The notes under the pieces: model-generated
Told to the model about the DNA's origin: nothing
Databases searched by the model: none
The model's input: only the letters and a program-made list of their open reading frames with translations
Translations under genes and position numbers: made by a program
DNA from: Thioclava sp. JE_KL1
GTDB taxonomy: Bacteria > Pseudomonadota > Alphaproteobacteria > Rhodobacterales > Rhodobacteraceae
Direction of reading: 5' to 3'
Length of the DNA: 64,000 nucleotides
Assembly (NCBI RefSeq): GCF_009296265.1
Contig: NZ_WBJS01000002.1
Location: 248,001-312,000 of the forward strand
Shown: positions 7,255 to 15,868 of the stretch, one piece after another
How positions within the stretch are numbered: the first letter of the stretch is position 1
Layout: every line of letters begins with the position of its first letter

Positions 7255-8619
7255 TCACACGTTCATCAGCAGATGCTCGCGCTCCCAGGGCGAGATCACC
7301 TGCAGGAATTCCTTGTATTCGTTGCGCTTGACCGCCTCGTAGACGGCGCAGAATTCCGGCCCCAGCACGTCGCGGATCGGCGCGCTCTCCGAGAACAGAT
7401 CGAGCGCATCGCCCAGGTTCACCGGCACGTCCTCCGCGGACATGTAGGCATCGCCCAAGCATTCGGGCTTCGGCATCTGCTTTTCCTTGAGGCCCAGATA
7501 GGCGCAGGCGAGCGAGGCGGCGAGCCCGAGATAGGGGTTGCAATCCATCCCCGCCAGACGGTTCTCGATCCGTCGCGCGGCGGGGCCGGAGATCGGCACC
7601 CGCAGGCCCGTCGTGCGGTTGTCGCGCCCCCATTCGAGATTTATGGGCGCTGCGAAATCCGGCACATAGCGGCGATAGCTGTTCACGTAAGGCGCCAGCA
7701 GCGCGATCACCGCGGGCAGGTGCGTCTGAAGCCCCGCGATGCAATGCAGAAAGGCTTCCGTCTCACCGCCATTCTCGTCGGAGAAGATGTTCTGGCCGGT
7801 CTTGGTGTCGATCACCGATTGGTGGATATGCATCGCCGAGCCCGGCTCGCCCTCGATCGGTTTCGCCATGAAAGTGGCGAAGCAATCCTGACGCAGGGCG
7901 GCCTCGCGGATCAGGCGCTTGAAGTAGAAAATCTGATCGGCCAGTTCGACCGGGTCGCCATGGGCGAGGTTGATCTCGATCTGCCCGGCGCCGCCCTCTT
8001 GCAAGATGCCGTCGATCTCGAAGCCCTGAAGTTCGGCGAAATCGTAGATGTCGTCGATGACCTTGCCGTATTCATCGACCGCCGACATCGAATAGGCCTG
8101 CTTGGCGGCCGCTCGACGACCCGAGCGTCCCATCGGCGGGATGATCGGCTGGTTCGGGTCGACGTTGCGCGCGACGAGGAAGAATTCCATCTCGGGGGCG
8201 ACGACGGGCGTCCAGCCCTCGGCCTCATAGAGCGAGAGCACGCGTTTGAGGACGTTGCGCGGTGCGATCGGCACCGGATTGCCCTGCTGGTCCTCGACGT
8301 CGTGGATGATCTGCAAGGTCCAGTCCGCCGTCCACGGCGCGGCCGTCGCGGTCGAGAAATCGGGCGTCAGGATCATGTCCGGTTCGGTGAAAGCGCCCGA
8401 GGGGTTGTCCGTCCACTCGCCGGTGATCGTCTGCAGGAAGATCGAGTTCGGCAGGAAGAAGCGATCCTGAAACTTGAATTTAGACGCGGGCATCGCCTTG
8501 CCGCGCGCGACCCCTGCAATATCGGCGACAATGCACTCCACCTCGTCGAGACGCCGACCCTCGATGTAATCGCGTGCGGCCTGCGGAATACGGTCGGTCC
8601 AGTCCTTCATGTCGCTCAT
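7255..8619 (-). CDS. puuA: Glutamine synthetase-family gamma-glutamylpolyamine synthetase
   Basis: A 454-residue enzyme of the type I glutamine synthetase fold. The metal and substrate motifs are recognisable: EMEFFLVA near residue 145, INLAHGD, the MHIHQS histidine motif, NRTTGLRVP and the ENRLAGMDCNPYL carboxylate segment. The family divergence from GlnA and the PuuB neighbour point to gamma-glutamylation of putrescine or a related amine with ATP. An alternative in-frame ATG lies three codons downstream of the chosen start. It sits between the amidotransferase and puuB in one tightly spaced operon with gaps of 3 and 4 bases. Confidence 0.82.
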   Translation of the reverse strand: MSDMKDWTDRIPQAARDYIEGRRLDEVECIVADIAGVARGKAMPASKFKFQDRFFLPNSIFLQTITGEWTDNPSGAFTEPDMILTPDFSTATAAPWTADWTLQIIHDVEDQQGNPVPIAPRNVLKRVLSLYEAEGWTPVVAPEMEFFLVARNVDPNQPIIPPMGRSGRRAAAKQAYSMSAVDEYGKVIDDIYDFAELQGFEIDGILQEGGAGQIEINLAHGDPVELADQIFYFKRLIREAALRQDCFATFMAKPIEGEPGSAMHIHQSVIDTKTGQNIFSDENGGETEAFLHCIAGLQTHLPAVIALLAPYVNSYRRYVPDFAAPINLEWGRDNRTTGLRVPISGPAARRIENRLAGMDCNPYLGLAASLACAYLGLKEKQMPKPECLGDAYMSAEDVPVNLGDALDLFSESAPIRDVLGPEFCAVYEAVKRNEYKEFLQVISPWEREHLLMNV

Positions 8620-8622
8620 CGG

Positions 8623-9321
8623 TCAGCTTTCCGGGTGCGCGGGCACCCTTGTCTTGAGGAAGAAATCGGCGATGCGCTCGGCAATCCGGGACGCGCCGTT
8701 GGGCTGCCCGAGCCGCGTGCGGGCGGCCTGCATCAGGTCATCGGGCACGACACCGCGCCCGCGTGTGTCCATCAACCCTTCGACGAACGCGTCGGGAAAT
8801 TCGGGGTGGGGCTGGACGGTAAAGATCGTGTCGCCATAGGCAAGCGCGGGGTAGGCGCAGAAATCATTGCCCGCGATCGGGGTCGCGCCCGGAGGCAGCT
8901 CGGTCACCTGATCCTGATGCCACGCGTTGAGCGCGATCACCTCGCCACCGAAATCGTAATCCTGCGGGCCCACGGCCCAGCCGCCGGAGAATTTCTCGAC
9001 CTTGCCGCCAAGCGCCTGCGCGATGATCTGATGGCCGAAACAGATGCCCACCATCGGGACATTCTCGGCATGGGCGTCGCGAATGAACGCCTCAAGCGGC
9101 TTGATGAAAGGATGATCTTCATAGGCGCCGTGTCGCGAGCCGGTGATCAGCCAGCCGTCGCAGTCATGCACGCTTTCAGGGAAGTGCATATGCTCGACGT
9201 CGTAGCGCTGGAATTCGAGGCCGCGCCCGGCGAGCAGCGCTTCGAACATGTCAGGATAGTCGCCCGCCTTGTCGCGCAGAACGTCGGGGGATTGGCCGGT
9301 TTGGAGGATGCCGATACGCAT
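8623..9321 (-). CDS. Class I glutamine amidotransferase-like protein
   Basis: A 232-residue stand-alone GATase1 domain. The nucleophile elbow VGICFGHQIIAQ places Cys94, and PHPEF supplies His172 and Glu174, so the triad is complete. It begins at MRIGILQTG, with a longer upstream frame running into a repeat and rejected. As first gene of a puu-like operon it may hydrolyse a gamma-glutamyl intermediate, which in E. coli is done by the distinct C26 peptidase PuuD. This protein instead looks like the GuaA-type GATase subgroup. The alternative is an amidotransferase supplying ammonia to an unknown partner. Confidence 0.78.
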   Translation of the reverse strand: MRIGILQTGQSPDVLRDKAGDYPDMFEALLAGRGLEFQRYDVEHMHFPESVHDCDGWLITGSRHGAYEDHPFIKPLEAFIRDAHAENVPMVGICFGHQIIAQALGGKVEKFSGGWAVGPQDYDFGGEVIALNAWHQDQVTELPPGATPIAGNDFCAYPALAYGDTIFTVQPHPEFPDAFVEGLMDTRGRGVVPDDLMQAARTRLGQPNGASRIAERIADFFLKTRVPAHPES

Positions 9322-9380
9322 GGGAGGTCCGCTCGTAAGCTCTTGTTGCCGAAGCGTAGTGCGGGCCGTGGGCGGCGACA

Positions 9381-9555
9381 AGGGGGGGCGCTGCCCCCGG
9401 CGCGTGCCGCGCCTCCCCCGGGATATTTCTGCCAAGAGGAAGATGCGTTTCGGCTTGGTTGAAATATCCCGGGGGGAGGGCGAAAGCCCGAGGGGGCAGA
9501 GCCCCCTCGCCCTTAAGTCTTGTTGCCCTAAGGCGACGGGGGGCAGAGCCCCCGT
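9381..9555. repeat. Dispersed intergenic palindrome, copy B (complete)
   Basis: The core has CCCGGGATATTT (9417-9428) pairing with AAATATCCCGGG (9462-9473), with inner CCAAG/CTTGG arms. Outer GGGGGGCGCTGCCCCC and GGGGGCAGAGCCCCC hairpins flank it, and a further GGGGGGCAGAGCCCCC hairpin follows. It fills the 241-nt space between two minus-strand genes and likely terminates trpS transcription. Confidence 0.8.
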
Positions 9556-9562
9556 GCCGCGC

Positions 9563-10603
9563 TCAACGCGAGCGGACCATCCCCATGATCTCGAGCGTCT
9601 TGCCCAGGATCGGCTGCGCGATCTCGTCGGCCCGGTTCGCGCCGTCGCCGAGGATACTGTCGATCTCGGAGGGATCGTTCATCAGCCGGGTCATCTCGTC
9701 CGAGATCGGCGCAAGCTTTGCGACCGCCAGTTCCGCCAGGGCCGGTTTGAACTTGCCGAAGCCCTCGCCGCCATATTCGCCCAGCACCTGCGTCGGCGTC
9801 ATGTCGGCCAGCGCGGCGTAGATGTTCACGAGGTTGCGCGCTTCGGCCCGGTCCTTGAGCCCGTCGAGATCCGAGGGCAGGGGCTCGGGGTCGGTCACGG
9901 CCTTGCGGATCTTCTTGGCGATCGTGTCGGCATCGTCGGTCAGGTTGATGCGGCTCGCATCCGACGGGTCGGATTTCGACATCTTCTTGGTGCCGTCGCG
10001 CAGGGACATGACGCGGGTGGCGGCGCCTTCGATCAGCGGCTCGGGGGCGGGGAAGAACTCGGTCTTGTAGTCATGGTTGAACTTGGCGGCGATGTCGCGG
10101 GTCAGCTCCACATGCTGCTTCTGATCCTCGCCCACCGGCACCATCGTCGCATGATACAGCAGAATATCGGCGGCCATCAGCGCGGGGTAGGCGTAGAGGC
10201 CGAGGCTGGCCTTCTCGGCATTCTTGCCTGCCTTGTCCTTGAACTGGGTCATCCGGTTCATCCAGCCCAGACGCGCGACGCAATTGAACGCCCAGGCCAG
10301 TTCGGCATGGGCCGAGACCTGGCTTTGGTTGAACAGGATCGATCGTTTCGGATCGACGCCCGAGGCGATGAAGGCGGCGGCGGCTTCGCGAGTGTTGCGG
10401 CGCAGCGCGTCGGGCTCCTGCCAGACCGTGATCGCGTGCAGGTCGACGAGGCAGTAGATCGTCTCAATCCCTTCGTCCTGCTTCTGGGCAAAGCGCTTGA
10501 GCGCGCCCAGGTAGTTGCCCAGCGTCAGCCCGCCAGAGGGCTGGATGCCGGAGAAGATCCGCGGTTTGAAATTGGCGTTGAGGGGTTGCGCTTGCTCGCT
10601 CAT
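9563..10603 (-). CDS. trpS: Tryptophan-tRNA ligase
   Basis: A 346-residue class Ic aminoacyl-tRNA synthetase that charges tRNA-Trp in the cytoplasm. The N-terminal signature [19 protein letters not shown] (about 16-34) contains the TxGN form of the HIGH motif, and KKMSKSDPS is the KMSKS loop. The start MSEQAQ is selected because AGGAG lies nine bases upstream; an upstream frame adds 42 residues of no similarity. It follows repeat copy B at its 3' end and is divergent from the rhomboid-like gene. Confidence 0.95.
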   Translation of the reverse strand: MSEQAQPLNANFKPRIFSGIQPSGGLTLGNYLGALKRFAQKQDEGIETIYCLVDLHAITVWQEPDALRRNTREAAAAFIASGVDPKRSILFNQSQVSAHAELAWAFNCVARLGWMNRMTQFKDKAGKNAEKASLGLYAYPALMAADILLYHATMVPVGEDQKQHVELTRDIAAKFNHDYKTEFFPAPEPLIEGAATRVMSLRDGTKKMSKSDPSDASRINLTDDADTIAKKIRKAVTDPEPLPSDLDGLKDRAEARNLVNIYAALADMTPTQVLGEYGGEGFGKFKPALAELAVAKLAPISDEMTRLMNDPSEIDSILGDGANRADEIAQPILGKTLEIMGMVRSR

Positions 10604-10730
10604 CTGATGCTCCTGATCTGCGGGGGGTGGAAGCCCGCCATTGAGGATCTCCCGGGGTGGAAATCCGCTCTCCGCTCGCTTATCGCTAAAGCGCAAAGGG
10701 CGCAACTGAGCCCGCGAGCAGGAGACCAAT

Positions 10731-11417
10731 ATGCGCGACGGCTATGACGAACACCCGATGAACCCGCTGCCGCCAGTGGTCTGGCTGTTGGCGCTGCCGA
10801 TCATCGCGACGGAGCTGTTCTTCGCGATGGGCCAGTCGGGGCTGATCGGCGGGGCGCAAGCGGCGGGCTGGCGGCTCGACGCGCTGCAGAAATTCGCTTT
10901 CTCGCCGCAGGTGATGCGCGCAATGTTCGAAACCGGTCAATATCCGCCTGAGCAGATGATGCGCATTCTGACCTACCCGTTTGTGAATGCCTCGGTGACG
11001 CAGGCGATCTTCGTGCTCGTGTTCCTCTTGGCGCTGGGCAAGATGGTGGGCGAGATCTTCTCGGGGCTCGCCGTGGCGGTCGTGTTCTTCGGCGCGACAA
11101 TCCTTGGCGCGCTGGTCTATGCGGCGCTGCCGTTTACGCAGATCGGGCTCTATGGCGGCTATCCGGGCGATTACGGGCTGATCGGGGCCTTCACGTGGAT
11201 CTTGTGGACGCGGCTGGGGCAGGAGAATGCGAACCAGCTGCGGGCGTTCTCGTTGATCGGGGCGCTGATGGGCATTCAGCTGATCTTCGCGATGATCTTC
11301 GGCGCGCGGCCCGACTGGATCGCGGATATCGTCGGGTTCGTCGCGGGCTTCGTGTTGAGCTTCTTCGTGGCGCCCGGCGGGATGCAGCGGACGTTGCAGC
11401 GGCTGCGGCGGCGGTGA
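10731..11417 (+). CDS. Rhomboid-fold membrane protein lacking catalytic residues
   Basis: A 228-residue protein with about six hydrophobic helices arranged like a bacterial rhomboid. The usual GxSG catalytic serine site would fall in the [12 protein letters not shown] segment, but no serine is there. The usual helix-6 histidine site corresponds to [15 protein letters not shown], which has no histidine. It therefore looks like a pseudoprotease that may bind membrane proteins rather than cut them. It starts at ATG 10731 near the divergent trpS promoter and is convergent with murJ. The family assignment is from overall helix pattern and should be confirmed by structure comparison. Confidence 0.65.
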   Translation: MRDGYDEHPMNPLPPVVWLLALPIIATELFFAMGQSGLIGGAQAAGWRLDALQKFAFSPQVMRAMFETGQYPPEQMMRILTYPFVNASVTQAIFVLVFLLALGKMVGEIFSGLAVAVVFFGATILGALVYAALPFTQIGLYGGYPGDYGLIGAFTWILWTRLGQENANQLRAFSLIGALMGIQLIFAMIFGARPDWIADIVGFVAGFVLSFFVAPGGMQRTLQRLRRR

Positions 11418-11432
11418 AGGCTTAGGGGCGCG

Positions 11433-11449
11433 CCCTCCCGTGGGGAGGG
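11433..11449. terminator. Short hairpin between convergent genes
   Basis: CCCTCCC-GTG-GGGAGGG forms a perfect 7-bp stem 15 nt past the rhomboid stop codon and upstream of the murJ 3' end. There is no U-run on either strand, so it is only a weak candidate terminator. Confidence 0.2.
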
Positions 11450-11492
11450 TCGGGCGCGGCCCGGGCTGGTCGCCCCGCGCCAAAGTAGCCCC

Positions 11493-13046
11493 TTACGCCC
11501 CGCCCGGACCGCGGCGCATCGCACCTTTCAGATCGGCCATGTGCATCGCGCCAATGGCGATAGCCGTGCCGAAATAGACGGCCATCCCGAACAGCACGAG
11601 CCCCAGCAGCGCCAGCGCGCGCAGGCCCGGCACGGCGAACGCGCCCGGCACTGCCCAGGTCACCGCCCAGATCGCAGCCCCCATCACCAGCGCCGCGATC
11701 ACGATGCGGGGCAGGCGGCGGTAGAAACGGTGATCGAAGCTCGCGGCCTCTCCCATCGGACGCGCGCCCAGCCAAAGCTGCGCAACCATCGCCCAGGCGG
11801 CGAGCGTCGTACCCACCGCGGCGGCCAGATAGCCGATCACGAAAGACAGCCCGATCGCCAGCACCGCGTTCACCACCATCGCGACCAGCGCGTAGTTGAA
11901 CGGCGTGCGGGTGTTCTCGCGCGCGAAATACAAAGGCTGCAGGACTTTCTGCAGCACGAAAGCAGGCAGGCCGAGCCCGTAGATCGCGGTGGCCCAGGCG
12001 GTGGCGATCGTGTCCTCGTGGGTGAACTGGCCGCGCTCGAACAGGACCGAGACGATGGGCTGGGCCGCCACCAGAAGCGCTACGGCGGGGCCGACGGTGA
12101 AGAGGAGCGCGAATTCGCCAGCGCGCGAGAAGGAATAGCGGCTGCCAGCCGTGTCACCGCCGCGCAAACGGCGCGACAGATCGGGCAGCAGCACCACGCC
12201 GATCGCGATGCCCACCACGCCCAGCGGCAATTGATAGAGCCGATCGGCATAGTTCAGCCACGCAATCGCGCCGTCGAAATGCGAGGCGACCTGACGGCCC
12301 ACCAGCAGGTTGATTTGGACCACGCCACCCGCCAGCATCGCCGGGATCGCGATGCGGACAAGGCGTTTCATATCGGGCGACAGGCGCGGGCGCTTCGGGA
12401 TGATCTTGAAACCCGCGCGCCATGCGGCGACCCAGACGAGCGCAAGTTGTGCCACGCCCGCGACCGGCACGGCCCAGGCCAGCGCATCGCCCACCGGCCA
12501 GCCCGCCTGATCGGCCATGAGCATCGCAATCACGAAGGTCACGTTCAGCAGCACGGGCGCTGCTGCAGCGGCAGCGAAATGCCCTGCGGCATTCAGCACG
12601 CCCGACAGAAGCGCGCTCAGCGAGATGAAGAGGATATAGGGAAAGGCAATCCGGCCATAACTCGTGGCGATCGTGAACCGCTCATCGCCCGCGAAACCCG
12701 AGGCCATCGCAAGCACCAGCCAGGGCATCGCCGCCGAGGCCACCAGCGTCAGCAAGATTAGCACCGAAGCCAATCCCCCCATCGCCTCGCGTGCGAAGCC
12801 CTGCGCGTTCTCTCCGCCCTCCAGCTTCTTCGAGAAGATCGGAATGAAGGCAGTGTTGAACGCGCCCTCCGCGAAGAAGCGGCGGAACAGGTTGGGCAGC
12901 GAGAAGGCCACGAGGAAGGCCTCGGCCACCGGACCCGCACCCAGGTAGGCCGCGATCATCATGTCGCGTGCGAACCCGAGGATGCGGCTCGCCATGGTCC
13001 AGCCGCCCACCGTGAGGAAGCCGCGCACCAGCCGGATTGGTTTCAT
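11493..13046 (-). CDS. murJ: Lipid II flippase MurJ
   Basis: A 517-residue inner-membrane protein of the MOP/MviN family with about 14 hydrophobic segments. The RRFFAEGAFNTAFIPIF motif near residue 54 is characteristic of MurJ. It moves undecaprenyl-linked peptidoglycan precursor to the periplasmic side. Its ATG is one base past the glnD stop codon, so the two genes are translationally linked, an arrangement found in related bacteria. Its 3' end faces the rhomboid-like gene. Confidence 0.93.
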   Translation of the reverse strand: MKPIRLVRGFLTVGGWTMASRILGFARDMMIAAYLGAGPVAEAFLVAFSLPNLFRRFFAEGAFNTAFIPIFSKKLEGGENAQGFAREAMGGLASVLILLTLVASAAMPWLVLAMASGFAGDERFTIATSYGRIAFPYILFISLSALLSGVLNAAGHFAAAAAAPVLLNVTFVIAMLMADQAGWPVGDALAWAVPVAGVAQLALVWVAAWRAGFKIIPKRPRLSPDMKRLVRIAIPAMLAGGVVQINLLVGRQVASHFDGAIAWLNYADRLYQLPLGVVGIAIGVVLLPDLSRRLRGGDTAGSRYSFSRAGEFALLFTVGPAVALLVAAQPIVSVLFERGQFTHEDTIATAWATAIYGLGLPAFVLQKVLQPLYFARENTRTPFNYALVAMVVNAVLAIGLSFVIGYLAAAVGTTLAAWAMVAQLWLGARPMGEAASFDHRFYRRLPRIVIAALVMGAAIWAVTWAVPGAFAVPGLRALALLGLVLFGMAVYFGTAIAIGAMHMADLKGAMRRGPGGA

Positions 13047-13047
13047 A

Positions 13048-15819
13048 TTAGTTGCCCGCCCGTTTCGCGCCCGACGCGATGGCGTCCATCAGCTTCTTCT
13101 CGAGCGCTTCCTGGCGGGGTTTGGAATGCAGTTTCAGGCCGAACATGTCTTTCACATAGAAGCTGTCCACGACCTGCGCGCCATAGGTGGCGATCACCGC
13201 CGAGGAGATCGAAATATTGTTCGACGCCAGCGCCCGGGTCAGGTCGTAGAGAAGGCCGGGCCGGTCGCGGGTATCGACTTCGATGATCGTGTAGATATCC
13301 GATCCTTCGTTGTCGATGGTGATATGGGTCGGGAACTTGAACTCGCGCTCACGCTTCTTGAGCTTGTCGCGATCCTTGAGCGCCTCGCGGGCGACGACCT
13401 CGCCTTTCAGCGTCTTCTCGATCATGCCGCGCAGGCGGGTCAGCTTCGAGGCCTCGTAGGGGTGGCCCTCGGCATCCTGCACCCAGAAGACGGCGGTCGC
13501 ATAGCCGTCCTTCGAGGTATAGGTGCGCGCGTCGACCACATTCGCGCCGACCAGCGCCAGCGCGCCGGAGAGCCGCGAGAAGATGCCGGGGTGATCGGCC
13601 AGCGCGAAGCTCACACGGGTCGCGTCGTGATCGTCGTCGGGGTGCAGGTCGATGCGGATCTCGTCATCGCCCAGATCGCGCAGCAACCGCGCGAAGATCT
13701 CGTGATTGATGGTGGCGAGCGCCTGCCAATAGGGCGCGTAGTGCCGGGCCAGCTCGGCGCGGATCTGTGTCTTGTCCCAGTTGTCATCCGCCTCCAGAAC
13801 CTCGCGCAACGCGCGTTTGGCTTCGTCGGTGCGCTGTTCGCGATTGACCGCTTCCAGCCCGTGCTCCAGCGCCATCGCGGTCTCGGAATGCAGCTTGCGC
13901 AGCAGGGTGGCTTTCCAGTTGTTCCAGACATTCGGGCCGACGCCGCGAATGTCGCAGACGGTCAGCACGGTCAGCAGGTCGAGCCGCTTGCGCGACTTCA
14001 CGCGCTTGGCGAAATCGCGGATGGTGCGCGGGTCCGAGAGATCGCGTTTCTGCGCCACGTCGGACATCAGAAGGTGGTGGCGCACCAGCCATTCGACGGT
14101 CTCGGAATCCTCCTGGTTCAGCCCCAGCCGCGGCGCGACCTTGCGGGCGATCTTCGCACCGAGGATCGAGTGGTCCTCGGGCCGTCCCTTGCCGATGTCA
14201 TGCACCAGCAGCGCGACATAGAGGACTTTGCGGTTGATGCCTTCTTCGAGGATGTGCGACGACAGCGGCAGATCCTCGACTAGTTCGCCGCGCTCGATCT
14301 GCGCCAGCGTCGAGACGACCTGAATTGTGTGCTCGTCCACCGTGTAGCTGTGATACATGTTGAACTGCATCATCGCGACGATCGGCTCGAATTCAGGGAT
14401 GAAGGCGGCCAGCACGCCCAGCTCGTTCATCCGCCGCAGCGCGCGCTCCGGGTTGCCATGCTTGAGCAGCAGATCGAGGAAGATGCGCTGCGCCTCGCGG
14501 TTGTTGCGCACCTTGTCGTCGATCAGGTCGAGATTGGCCGAAACAAGCCGCATCGCGTCGGGGTGGATCAGCATCCCCGAGCGCAGCCCTTCTTCGAACA
14601 GCCGCAGCAGGTTCACCGGATCGGAGAGGAACGCCTTCTCGTCGGCGACATTTATGCGGCCGTTCTCTTCGGAGTAGGGCGCTTTCAGCTTGCGCCGACG
14701 GCGGAAAATCCGCTGCAGCATCGGCGCGCTTTTGACGTGCTGCGCTTCGAGCTTCGTCAGGAAGATGCGGGTCACGTCGCCCACGGCGGTCGCGTGGCGG
14801 AAGTAATCCTGCATGAAGACCTCGACCGCGCGGCGGCCCGCCAGATCGCGATAGCCCATGCGCTCGGCCACCTCGACCTGCATGTCGAAGGTCAGCTGAT
14901 CCGAGGCGCGGCCCGAGATCAGATGCAGGTGGCAGCGCACCGCCCAGAGGTAGTTCTCGGCCTCGTGGAAGGTCTCGTATTCCTCGGGGGAGAAGGCGCC
15001 GATCTTCATCAATTCGCGGGCGCGACCCACGTGATGGATATATTTGCCGATCCAGTAGAGGGTCTGCAGGTCGCGCAACCCGCCCTTGCCCTCTTTGACA
15101 TTGGGTTCGAGCACGTAGCGCTGCCCGCCCTGACGGCGGTGGCGTTGCGAGCGTTCCTCCAGCTTAGCCTCGATGAACTCCGCCTCGCTGCCCTCGAACA
15201 GATCGTGACGAAGGCGAAGCGACAGCGCCTCGGCCAGCTTCTCGTCGCCGCCCACGCAGCGATGTTCGAGAAGGGCAGTGCGGATCGTGATGTCTTCGCG
15301 CCCGAGCCGGATGCAGTCGTCGAGCGTGCGAGACGAATGCCCCACCTTCAGCTTCAGATCCCAAAGCATGTAGAGCATCGACTCGATGACGCTCTCGGCC
15401 CAGGGGGTCACCTTGTAGGGGGTGAGAAAGAGCAGATCGACATCGGAATGCGGTGCCATCTCGGCGCGACCGTAACCGCCCACGGCGAGCACCGCGAAAC
15501 GCTCCGCCTCGGTACGGATGCCACTAGGGTGCAAACGCTGCGTCGCGATGCGCAGCACAGACCGGACGATGCCGTCGGTCATCTCGGCATAGGCTTCGAC
15601 CGTGTCGCGCGCGGCGCGCGGATGGGTTTCGAAATCGGCCTCGATCGCGGCGGCGGCGGCGCGGCGCTCCTCGGAGAGGAAGGTCACCGTCGCGGCCCGG
15701 ATGTCCTTCGGGTCGCGCATGTCAGAAGTCGCTGCGTCGAGCGCCTCGAACAAACGCTGTTGATTTAGAAGGAGGGGCGCCCCGGTCGATGCCGGGGCGG
15801 GGTCTGTCATGCTGGTCAC
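13048..15819 (-). CDS. glnD: Bifunctional PII uridylyltransferase/uridylyl-removing enzyme
   Basis: A 923-residue nitrogen sensor that uridylylates PII proteins under nitrogen limitation and removes UMP when glutamine is high. The nucleotidyltransferase motif GGYGRAEMAPHSDVDLLFL (about 113-131), an HD phosphohydrolase site (HDIGKGRPEDHS) and two C-terminal ACT domains are in the expected order. The frame opens with GTG at 15819; an ATG three codons later (MTDPAP) is an equally acceptable start. Neither has a strong Shine-Dalgarno site. Confidence 0.95.
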   Translation of the reverse strand: MTSMTDPAPASTGAPLLLNQQRLFEALDAATSDMRDPKDIRAATVTFLSEERRAAAAAIEADFETHPRAARDTVEAYAEMTDGIVRSVLRIATQRLHPSGIRTEAERFAVLAVGGYGRAEMAPHSDVDLLFLTPYKVTPWAESVIESMLYMLWDLKLKVGHSSRTLDDCIRLGREDITIRTALLEHRCVGGDEKLAEALSLRLRHDLFEGSEAEFIEAKLEERSQRHRRQGGQRYVLEPNVKEGKGGLRDLQTLYWIGKYIHHVGRARELMKIGAFSPEEYETFHEAENYLWAVRCHLHLISGRASDQLTFDMQVEVAERMGYRDLAGRRAVEVFMQDYFRHATAVGDVTRIFLTKLEAQHVKSAPMLQRIFRRRRKLKAPYSEENGRINVADEKAFLSDPVNLLRLFEEGLRSGMLIHPDAMRLVSANLDLIDDKVRNNREAQRIFLDLLLKHGNPERALRRMNELGVLAAFIPEFEPIVAMMQFNMYHSYTVDEHTIQVVSTLAQIERGELVEDLPLSSHILEEGINRKVLYVALLVHDIGKGRPEDHSILGAKIARKVAPRLGLNQEDSETVEWLVRHHLLMSDVAQKRDLSDPRTIRDFAKRVKSRKRLDLLTVLTVCDIRGVGPNVWNNWKATLLRKLHSETAMALEHGLEAVNREQRTDEAKRALREVLEADDNWDKTQIRAELARHYAPYWQALATINHEIFARLLRDLGDDEIRIDLHPDDDHDATRVSFALADHPGIFSRLSGALALVGANVVDARTYTSKDGYATAVFWVQDAEGHPYEASKLTRLRGMIEKTLKGEVVAREALKDRDKLKKREREFKFPTHITIDNEGSDIYTIIEVDTRDRPGLLYDLTRALASNNISISSAVIATYGAQVVDSFYVKDMFGLKLHSKPRQEALEKKLMDAIASGAKRAGN

Positions 15820-15868
15820 TGCGCAGTCTTGTCCCTTGACGGGCCCTTTCGTTTGAAGGCGGTCCGGG

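Noticed and set aside
5949-9435. Long plus-strand frames opposite the puu-like operon
   Set aside because: They are antisense shadows produced by high GC third-position bias; their products are Arg/His/Gly-rich without domains.
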